A stretch of DNA of 64,000 nt, taken from Roridomyces roridus. Taxonomy: Eukaryota; Basidiomycota; Agaricomycetes; Agaricales; Mycenaceae. Below the pieces are notes generated by a model, which worked only from the letters and a program-made list of their open reading frames with translations, was not told where the DNA came from and did not search any database. The DNA lies in the NCBI GenBank assembly GCA_029378245.1, contig JARKIF010000044.1, positions 186,001 through 250,000 of the forward strand, in the 5' to 3' direction. Positions 22,421 through 31,400 of this stretch are shown one piece after another. Within the stretch, counting starts at the first letter, position 1, and each line of letters begins with the position of its first letter. The position numbers and the translations under genes were made by a program.

Positions 22421-22547
22421 GAAAGAAAAAATAGAACCAAAGTTCAACCTCGCTTCCGGGGAGGCACTAAGAAGGCGCCAAGCAAGACCCAACTGCAGCT
22501 TATAAGGCCAGCGAGGAACCCGCCGAATCTACTCCCGTTCTCTCCCC

Positions 22548-23068
22548 ATGTCCTCCGAGTCGTACGTCTCCCGCTCTCATCCCATGGAATATCACTCACC
22601 CACTCAGCCCTGAGCAAGTGTACCTGGCCCTCATTGCCTCTAGCAACCCCACCGACGCCGAAACCGTCACATCTCTCTCTTCGACCAACTTAAAGATTAA
22701 TCCATCTCACCCTCCTTCCTCATTGGCGAGTGGGTCATTTCCCACCCTAGGCCACCCCGTGTCTGAGGCGCTTGTCCAGACCAAGTGGGTTGGGAAGCGT
22801 TTCCATAGCGAAGACGACGTGGAGCCCGTCGTCGTGCGCGATGAACAGGGTAATTTGGTTTGGTGTGAAGACTGGGGACGCGCAGGAGCGGTGAATTCCA
22901 CGGTGTGGTGTCTATTGCCGTGGTGAGTTCTCGAGTTATCTCGGTTTTTCTCCTTGAATCAATATGGGTTGCAGATTTACGACGATCGCCCCATCATCGA
23001 CTATTAAGAATCCCGAACTTCCACCGTGGTTTCATTTCTACATCAAGCGATGCGAGCCCGAGATGTAG
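22548..23068 (+). pseudogene. GXWXG/DUF4334 pseudogene, copy c
   Basis: The 14 nt first exon and first intron are intact, but exon 2 carries small insertions and deletions that replace the GXWXG segment with out-of-frame sequence. The frame recovers at Phe-Pro-Thr-Leu-Gly-His-Pro, is lost again before the second intron, and exon 3 has a stop after Asp-Tyr (Asp-Tyr-stop). Closest to copy e at 37291. Confidence 0.8.
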
Positions 23069-23732
23069 ACCAAGTCCTGTTCAGACTGCGATTGCGTGCA
23101 TCGTGCGATGGTGATATTGACACTAGAGCATGTCATTATCCATCGAGAATCGTAATGAACGAATGCAACTCACTCAGCCGTAGCGAACCCAACCCAGGTT
23201 GTTCACGAAGTTTCAACATCAATCCAACAGAATTAGTGTAAATACCACTGCAGCGTAGAGTTTTATTGTCTCACCTGTTGATTGAGCGCGTTATTGAAAG
23301 ACCAGGGATAAACAATTACTGCGGCACCGTCGATGGGCAAGGTCGAGGCCGTATCCTTGGAATTCGAAGTCGGGCGAGGGCGATACCAGCAAGAGCGACG
23401 ATGAACTTCATGTCAGGAGAGACCACCCTGAGAGGGGAGGTTACTGGATATGTCGACGTCAGGTGGTGTCCTTGTCACAAAAATGCAAAGACATACGGCC
23501 TTGATTCGTGAATAGAAACTTCTGAATAAGGGGAAGAGGTTCATGGAAACCATTGAAAACCGGCCTTTGCAACTCGTTGGTTTGCGAACAGGGGGAATCG
23601 AGGTTCAAAGAATGGAGACCGAAGTGGAGAGAATTTTGGCCAGTTGAAAGACTAATAATATGCAGCGACCCGACGATGGCGGTCCGTAGAGCTTTGAGCT
23701 GTGAAAATCGAAGATGACACCTACATGAAACA
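23069..23732. other. Non-coding, dispersed repeats
   Basis: About 23170-23215 is a relic of the protease last exon (minus strand). Bases 23500-23620 are a reverse copy of the repeat at about 5490-5590 (the gaaaggccgg and ggtctcca blocks). Nothing else was recognised. Confidence 0.5.
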
Positions 23733-24109
23733 CACTCCCGTTATCGGCTCGGCCAGGCAGCGGGGTAGCGGCGTGAATGATAGCGTCGAAGCCTTTGAAA
23801 GCCGCGGCCGCTATAGAGTCGGACGAGGCCGCCCGTCCAATATTTCAACAGCCTTGAACTGCGGATAGCTTGCGAAGGCAATTTTCAACAAAGGATTGTA
23901 GCATCGCGCAGCACTGTCCAAGCTGTGAGCAGGTTTCAAGCAGGCGGAGGAGCAGTTACCCTCGGACAGAGTACCCTGCTTCGAGGAGCTGGTATACGAT
24001 TTCAGAACCGAGTAGTCCCGCAGCATCAGTGACCTGTGTAAGCTCTGATAAAATTCGACCGAGACATCGATATACTCATCAACACGAGCGGTTTTGCTTC
24101 AGAAGCCAT
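23733..24109 (-). pseudogene. Truncated NAD-dependent epimerase/reductase paralogue
   Basis: Resembles the N-terminal part of the gene at 24438-25636: a Met-Ala-Ser-Glu-Ala-Lys-Pro-Leu-Val start, an Ala-Gly-Leu-Leu-Gly nucleotide-binding remnant, Tyr-Pro-Gln-Phe-Lys-Ala-Val-Glu-Ile, and Ala-Ile-Ile-His-Ala-Ala-Thr-Pro-Leu-Pro-Gly-Arg-Ala-Asp. These pieces lie in different frames with stops between, and the C-terminal two thirds is missing. Confidence 0.7.
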
Positions 24110-24437
24110 TTCGAGTTCATAGGAGAAGTATCCTTTGAGGTATTATAGCAAGAGAGTTGCCACAATTGCGGATGCGTGCGATCAACAGAATTCAGAAGCG
24201 GTTAGGCATTTCCGTTGATGCAATCCCAGTCCCCGGCGGCCTCGTGGCGTTCGTCTGGATACCGAAAAGTCTAGGTAGAAGCGTGAACGGGACCAAAGTA
24301 TGGTCATCCTTCGTAGCACCTGAAAGAAGGGTTGATTGACCAGATGAGAGTAAGAAGAAAGGAGCAAGCGTTAGGTAAGCCACTTGATGTCGAACTTGTT
24401 CACTATATATCTATTTTGTGCTTGTTCTATTGTACAT
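24110..24437. other. Intergenic, nothing recognised
   Basis: No coding or repeat signal could be assigned between the reductase pseudogene and the 3' end of the intact reductase. Confidence 0.5.
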
Positions 24438-25636
24438 TTACACAGGAGGAACAGTAGGCACCTCGAACTTCAATCCCTTCGCAGTCCAATTCTGTTCAAT
24501 TTCCAAAAACCTATCCACCGAATCAAGTATCGTCTCCTTCCACGTCTTGTACGAGTCCAACTTGATCCCAAAGGCCGTATCCACCGACTTCAGGTCGACG
24601 TCAAGCTTGTACGAAGACCACCGAGGGACCGTCTCCGGGTCGGCAAGGCGGGACCTCAAGGCAGGACGCTCGGCGGCAATATAATTGATAGCGTCGCGGA
24701 AGTCGGTCTGGAACGGCGAAACGATGGGTACACGCTTCGGATGATCGGGAGTGACGGGGTTGAGACCAGCAATGTGCGCACGCGCGACGTCGCGAACGTC
24801 GAGCGTCCCCGCAGAGTAGTGGTAATTCTTGTTGTCCGAACGGAGGAGCTGGTAGACGAACAGGTTCGTCGAGAAGGAGGCGAAATCAGGCTCGGGAATG
24901 ATATCCTCAAACCCTGGTGCGAAGGGACCAAAGATCCACGGCGGGCAGAAGATCGTAATGTCCATTTCTGGGTGCTTGTCTGCGAACTCCAGCACAGCCT
25001 GCTCGGCGAATTTCTTCTCGCCGATGTAGAGTTCAAAGGTGTTGCCTTTGACGGCTTGCTCTTTGGTTATTGGGACCCAGTCTGCAGGAAGTTGGTTAGA
25101 TTTCTTCCACAGATAAGACGAGTTTTCTCACCATTTGGACCAAACGCGTCGTCAGGGAAGGTCACCATCGAGCCGGTGGCAACGAATTTCTTGATTCCTG
25201 CTTTCTGAGTCTCACGCAGGATGTGCAAAGACCCTTCTATCGCGCTCTGTGATTGAATTAGTTGGGTAAAGATCAGAAGATTCTAAGGGAAAGCGTACGT
25301 TGAACGCGCCCTCGCTATCAGCTCGCCCGGGCAGCGGGGCGGCGGTGTGGATGATGGCCTCGACACCCTTGAAAACCTCTTGATAGTCGGCTGTCGAAAC
25401 GTCGGCGATCTCAACAGCCTCAAACTGCGGATATTTGTCGAACGCCTTCTTCAACAGAGGGAGTTTGCGGCCACGAGCAGCGCTAGAAACATCTTGAGCA
25501 AAACTTCATCAAGAATGGTTCAACGGACTTACCCTCTAACGCCGTAGCCTGCTTGAAGTAGCTGGTGTACAACCTCGAAACCGAGGTATCCAGCGGCACC
25601 AGTAACGAAGACGAGAGGCTTTGTTTGAGTGGACAT
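24438..25636 (-). CDS. NAD(P)-dependent epimerase / dihydroflavonol-reductase-like (extended SDR)
   Basis: Exons complement(24438..25081, 25132..25246, 25299..25482, 25533..25636) give 348 aa. The N-terminus has the Rossmann motif Thr-Gly-Ala-Ala-Gly-Tyr-Leu-Gly (about residues 12-19). The catalytic Tyr-x-x-x-Lys is Tyr-Ile-Gly-Glu-Lys, near the start of exon 4. The layout fits extended SDRs of the dihydroflavonol reductase/methylglyoxal reductase type, soluble oxidoreductases acting on carbonyls or sugar nucleotides; the substrate cannot be read from sequence. A TATA-like box lies on the minus strand near 25696. A broken paralogue lies immediately downstream. Confidence 0.88.
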
Positions 25637-26559
25637 TGCAGATCGAGTGAAAGTGAATTGGAAAGGATATGGAATTCACCATTCGCCCGTCTCACTTTAT
25701 ACCCCTGGTTCTACGGGCATGCCAGGGCGATATTCTTTCTGGGCCGACAGGATGGATGATCCAAGAGCATAGAGATCGGTGGGTTGGTCAGAAAGAAGTT
25801 CGGTATCAGAAACGTAAGTGCGTCCAATGACCGACGGGCTTGGTAAGTTTGTGGTAAGTGCTTCCCACCAGCTTTGTCAGATTTTGCTGCGCATTCAATT
25901 TGACAGTAAGCCAAGTCCAAGCAGAAAGAAGTCCTCGCGGCGTTGCCCGGTTGTTGACTGAAAACAGATTCATAGAGTACATCGTGGTTTGAGCGAGGAA
26001 GGGTGCAGCAGCGGGAACAAACTCGGAGGTATAAACGGCCATCACCGGCGCGGATTTGACGGGCCGAGTAATCATTAACGCCCCGTCGAATTGAGGTGTA
26101 CCGTGGTTGAGCAAGGTTGAGTGTATGCAGGGGAAAGAGAAGCTCGACATCTCCGCAAAAAATGCAGACGATCTGTGTGTTGTGGTCAGGCCACATGGTG
26201 GTTTGGGACAAAAGCCGTAACGGTCACGTGTGTTGATCAAAGTCGACTCTCGTCTTCCGAATCCCAACCTCCATCCTCTGAGGCCCTGAATCCAAGGCAT
26301 ACCCTTGCAATCCAATTTCAGACAATTCAACGCGTACTTCTCCTGCTGTAGGTCCCTCCTTCCGCCCTCGCCCTCGGTTCAAGATATCATGGGTCCAGAC
26401 TGACCGTCCAGTGCGCCAATTAATCGTGTCCGAAATAGCATGGGTTATATCAAGGAAGCAAGCTATTCCACCCCACACAAAGCAAAACTTTCGCTAGAGC
26501 AGGCTCCTTCTGCAGCAGAGCTGCTACGCGCACTCCGAGACGTGGTTCTCGGTGGGTGC
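25637..26559. other. Unassigned region with weak module copy
   Basis: A minus-strand open frame at 25806-26330 has no recognisable family and is not supported as a gene. A CACGTG plus AACCACCATG arrangement lies at 26194-26230 on the minus strand. The right part precedes a kinase relic. Confidence 0.4.
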
Positions 26560-27500
26560 CACCACCATACACCGTTTCTCCATTCTGATATGATTCTGCA
26601 GTGCTTCAATCCTTGTTCAATGTTCTTAGAATACAAGACGCTGCACACACATATTGACTTTAACAACATCCCTCATCGAGAACAAGGACGGCATTCGCGG
26701 CGTTGTTGTAAACCTCGACTATCCCGACCCTTTAGATGGATCATATAACGAAGGAGAAAAGAGATTCCAGATGTGTCGCCCTGTGTGTGCCCGCTTTGCC
26801 GTCTTCATCCTCCTACTCATAGGCGCAAGTTGGCGTTCCAGACTCTAGACCAGCTCCGTGCGAACGACCACAATCCCACCCGCCCTGGCAGAGTCTCCGA
26901 CGACGTCAAATCCCTCTTCTACGTCCTCTGCTGGGTCTGCTACGGCTACGACCACACCGGGTGACCAGATAAATTCGGCCCTGCGATTCAACTGAATGAA
27001 AAACGTTAGACACAAATCGAATTTGCGTTCACATTCGGGCCGAGGGGCTCAGGCCGGAAACTGGGTGTCCTGGAGTCTTCATTGTGGAGCTGGATGTAAC
27101 CGGCAACGCCTGGCAAGTCTTGGAGCAGCGTTGGGCCACACTGGGTCCGCACATCAGCGAAAATTTGTTTGTGTCTAATGTTTTTCATTCAGCTGTAGGC
27201 GGTGGGTGTCCGTGAGACACTTGAACGCTAGTGACGAATGCGTCCGCATTAAAAGAGATTTCGAGAAGAACGAGATACCGTTCCACGTGAATCGATTCAT
27301 GGGATGCCAGCAAGGTATCATGGAGGGCGTTATAGACGAATTTCGCCGCGACATCCTGACTGTTGGGATCAAGGACAACAAGTCCGCAATCATTAAGGCG
27401 CTCAAGATCCTCGACAAAGGTATTGACAAACTTGGACGCGAGAGCTGCGGTGTAGGAGGATGTTGTAAAAAGTTCCCTTGGAATCAAAAAGATCATGATC
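26560..27500 (+). pseudogene. FunK1-like protein kinase relic
   Basis: Fragments in different frames resemble the C-lobe of fungal FunK1-type kinases: an Asp-Phe-Asn-Asn-Ile block (26650s), Gly-Val-Val-Val-Asn-Leu-Asp-Tyr, and Asp-Asp-Val-Lys-Ser-Leu-Phe-Tyr-Val-Leu-Cys-Trp (about 26905-26945). A 99-codon frame at 27206-27505 could be the C-terminal extension. A MITE at 26992-27192 separates the pieces. Stops and frame changes make it non-functional. Confidence 0.5.
26992..27192. mobile_element. 201 bp MITE within kinase relic
   Basis: Inverted termini of about 27 bp start CTGAATGAAAAAC and continue (G/A)TTAGACACAAA; the right end is the reverse complement. No ORF. The target duplication is unclear. 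Confidence 0.7.
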
Positions 27501-27664
27501 CATGATGCGCCAAACAAACAACTTGAATCTTCCTCTTTCTCCTCTCTCATCATCTACTTGCTTTTTCGCTTTCAAAATGCTCTCGCCTCTTACCTTCTCC
27601 CCTTCTGGTACCGCCGCTCGCTGGTTGGGTAACACAATCCCACCCTGCACCGATTGATTAATGA

Positions 27665-27669
27665 TAACA
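27665..27669. other. Left target-site duplication TAACA
   Basis: Identical to 36379-36383 and adjoining TG of the left outer LTR end. Five base pairs is the length expected for Ty3/gypsy integrases. Confidence 0.85.
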
Positions 27670-27840
27670 TGTAAACCTGCTGGTTTACAGTTGACGTTGT
27701 TTACGCTTTGATCATCACCTTTTTGTCTGCTACCCTCATCTTGTACGTGTACTCTACGATTCGAAACCCACGCAACGGCCTTATTTGTTCCCTCTGTCCG
27801 ATTCTGAGTGTTTCTCTCCGTGAGTTTCCACTTTTGAACA
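27670..27840 (+). repeat. 5' LTR
   Basis: Starts TGTAAACCTGCTGG and probably ends TTTGAACA at 27840 (171 bp). The start is shared with the two other LTR copies. The right boundary is inferred from the TG...CA rule because the second copy is cut short. Confidence 0.6.
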
Positions 27841-28420
27841 AATCTCTTTTCGTTGCCACCGTCTTTCGTCGCTTATCGAGGACACGTCCTCGATTTGCCC
27901 TTCCGTTACTGCCTCTCTCTGTCTCGCTTGCCTCTACCTTGAGTGCGAACGACTACCGTACCGTCTACCGTCCACCCCACCGTCACTGGCGTTGCCCTCG
28001 GGCTCGCAATTGGTCTTTTGACGTGCCACGTCACTGACCCTCATTCTGCAGTCTTGCCGTCCTCTGCCTCCCAAACTGTCTCGCACCCCGAGCGTCCCTA
28101 CCCCGCTGCTCACGCGTGCTGCAGCCACGCGAGCTGTCCTGTCGTCGCCGTTGACGCCGTTGACTGAGACCGAGTCGTCTTCATCTCTCACAGAGCCGCT
28201 CAAATCGTCCGAGTCGAGCTCCCTGCCTATCGAGATTGAGACTCCCCCCTCGCACGACCTCCTTCCTCACTTCTCCTCCTCTTCCTTCACCCCGACTCGC
28301 CCCATCTCCCCTCCCATAGTCTCCCAATCTCGTTCGCAGACACTCGTCCCCCAGACACTGTCTCCCGACGTTTCCGACGACTCGTTCGACCTCTCCTTCC
28401 TCACCGCTCCATCCGCATTC

Positions 28421-31400
28421 ATGTCCTCCCCGCTGTCCGTTGCCCCCGCCGAGGATGGTACGGCGATTGTCATCAACGTGCCTAACAAGGCACCCATCTT
28501 CGGACGCGGAAAGGTCACGCCTGACGCGTGCGCCGAGTTTGTCAGCTTTTGCCGCGGGTACTTCAATGCCCATTCCGTCCCCATCGCCGAGGCCGACCAG
28601 GTCGTCCGTATTATCAACTGTTTCCAGGACCCACGCATCACCTCGTGGACTCGGCCGGACGCTACCTACCAGAAATTGATCAAGATGACCTTCCTCGAGT
28701 TCATGACGTTGTTCAAGAAGAAGTTTCTTGACGCTGATTGGATCGACGTTCACCGCCGCAAAGTATTCTCGCGTCGTATGACCAAGGACGAGACCTTTGA
28801 TACCTTTCAAACCGATGTCTGCTCCATGGCCGCTCTCCTCACCGACGACCCCATCGCTTCCAAGCTGCCTGACCTCGGCGTCGACGATGTCCGTATTCGC
28901 CACCATCTGGAGGCGGGCATGATTGACAGCCTCGCAGCCATGCTCTCCAACTCCGAAGCGCCGAAGAAGACTGATTTTGACGAATGGATCGCGGCCGTCA
29001 ATCTGGTTGATCGCAAACGTGTCGCTGACGCCGCAGATATGACCGCCGCGCTTGCTGCGGCATTGGCTGCCAAGAAGGAGAAGTTTGCTGCTGCTGCGGA
29101 GAAGGCTAAACGCAAGGCTGCGGCTCCCGACGACGTTCGTGTGGGCAAACACCCCTTTGGAGGCGCGCGTAGTTCGTCCCTTGCCCCAGCATCCGCCGGA
29201 CCCTCCACTCCTTCCTCATCGTCATCCACCCCTCGTCTCCCGCAGCTCCTTGACTCTGAACGTACCTTGTTGGACGCCAATGATGGGTGTCGCAAGTGTC
29301 GTCGTTTCTTCGCCGGCCACATGTCAAACTCTTGCCTGAATGGTTTCGCCAACGCAGTCAACTATCGGACCTTGACGCAGGCCGATGTCGATGCCGCGGC
29401 ATCGAAGAAACGTGGCAAGGGCAAGGCGATTGCCGCCGTTGTTTTCCCAAAGGACAATTCGATTGACGACGACGACGACAGTGTTGATGACGACTCGCAG
29501 GATGTTACCAACGTGAGTCACCGCTCTCGTCATCTCTTTTGGGACTGTCTTCTGGACGGTCCCGGCTCCCCCTCCTCTGTCCCTGTCCGTGCTCTTATTG
29601 ACGATGGTGCTCATCTCGTTTTAATAGACGAGTCGCTAGTCAACCGCTTGCAGTTACCGAAACATCGCCTCAGTAAACCCGAAGACTTTTCGCTTGCACT
29701 CGACTCTCCCACTGTTCCAATAACCGAATATGTTAAATTACGCACTGTGTCCACAGACCAGCAATGGACTTCTAATACCGTACGAGCTCTTATTGTCTCA
29801 AATCTTTGTACTCCATTGTTACTCGGCCTACCATGGCTTGAGAAGAATCATATTGTCATTGATCACCATGAGCGTTCAGTTGTCGACAAGCGAGTAAACT
29901 ACAATCTATTCAAGCCATGCACCGCCCCTCCGCCGTTGAAGTCTCGTAAGTCGCCAATCGAGAAACGTCGCCAGACAAAACGAGACCACATTGCCATGGC
30001 GAAGGAGCTGAAATCCACCTGCGATGCACGGCGTACAAAGCTTGAGTCGGATCCTCATTACGAGGAGTCTGTTAAAGTCGACGTTGTGGCCGCTGTCCGT
30101 GACCGAATTGTGACACTTGCCCAAAGAGCGGACTTGGACGCGAAGGCTGACAAGTTACGCGCTAAGTTTCCTATGCTGTTCGAACCAATGCCTCACGTTG
30201 ACATGTTACCCACCGACGTCGTTTGCGAAATTAAGGTGAAGCAGGCGACTAAAGACCTCGAGTCCCGATCCTATTCCAGTCCGAGAAAATACAAGGACGC
30301 CTGGCAGACGTTGATAAAGAATCATTTGGAAGCTGGTCGCATTCGCCCTTCGACTTCCCCACATGCGTCTCCGGCTTTCCTGATCCCGAAAGCTGACAAG
30401 ACTGCCCTACCGCGTTGGGTCAACGATTTCCGACGTTTGAATGCGATAACGATTCGGGATGCCTTCCCTCTGCCTAAAGTTGACGACATTCTTGCAGATT
30501 GTGCGAAAGGGAAGATCTGGTCAACAATTGACTTTACCAATAGTTTTTTTCAGACTCGTCTTGACGAGGACTCTATAAAGTATACTGCTGTTAACACTCC
30601 TTTGGGCCTCTATGAGTGGCTGGTTATGCCTCAGGGCCTGAAGAACGCACCGGCAGTTCAACAGCGCAGAGTTACCGCTGCTCTTCGCGAATATATTGGC
30701 AAAATATGCCACGTCTACCTGGATGACATCATTATCTGGTCGGAGAACATCGAGGATCATGAACGAGATGTCGAATTGATTTTTGAGGCATTGCGCAAGG
30801 CGGGCCTGTACTGCAATTCGAAGAAGACGAAGCTGTTCCAGCACTCCGTGGCCTTCCTGGGTCATCAAGAGCACGGTGTTGAAGCGGACACGGGCAAGGT
30901 CGAGCGCATCGTCAATTGGCCAACGCCTCGGTCCAGCACCAACGTTCGCGCCTTCCTTGGACTGGTTCGTTACATCAGCAAATTCTTGCCCAACCTGGCC
31001 GAATGGACTCCCACCTTGGAGAAACTGACAGTAAAAGAGTGCGATAAACATTTCCCGCCTTGGACGCGGGACCACCAGCGTGCCTTTGAAAACATTAAGA
31101 AGATCGTCGTCAGCCGTGATTGTCTTACTGTTATAGACCATGAAAATCGTGGTGAAAACCAGATTTTTGTGACAACCGACGCCAGCGATAGACGCTCAGG
31201 CGCCATGCTCTCTTACGGGCCTACTTGGGACACGTCGAGACCGGTTGCCTTCGATTCTTGCAGTTTCAAAGGTACCGAGTTAAACTATCCCGTCCATGAG
31301 AAGGAGCTACTGGCTATTGTACGGGCTCTCCATCGTTGGAAGGTGGACTTACTCGGAAACGAATTCACGGTGTTCACCGACCATTGCACCTTGGAGAACT

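Larger units (their letters stand above)
14497..22450. repeat. Right arm of large inverted duplication
   Basis: Reverse complement of the left arm, from the SAC3-like first exon outward through lectin-like, aspartic protease, BTB and GXWXG genes to the aspartic-protease relic. The relic is broken at 20880/22264 by an insertion absent from the left arm (where about 200-210 is continuous) and from the third copy near 36990. The outer end still matches bases 1-60 of the window. Confidence 0.9.

Noticed and set aside
25711..26330. Overlapping minus-strand ORFs of 166 and 174 codons
   Set aside because: No family, no conserved motif and competing frames; listed only as an unassigned region.
28151..28421. 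Start of gag at the non-ATG codon 28151
   Set aside because: The frame is open from 28022 but contains no ATG before 28421; the upstream start is unsupported.
28181..29152. 323-codon antisense ORF within gag, and its mirror at 34896-35867
   Set aside because: It is the complementary frame of an intact gag-pol, has no domain, and appears twice only because the gag sequence is duplicated.
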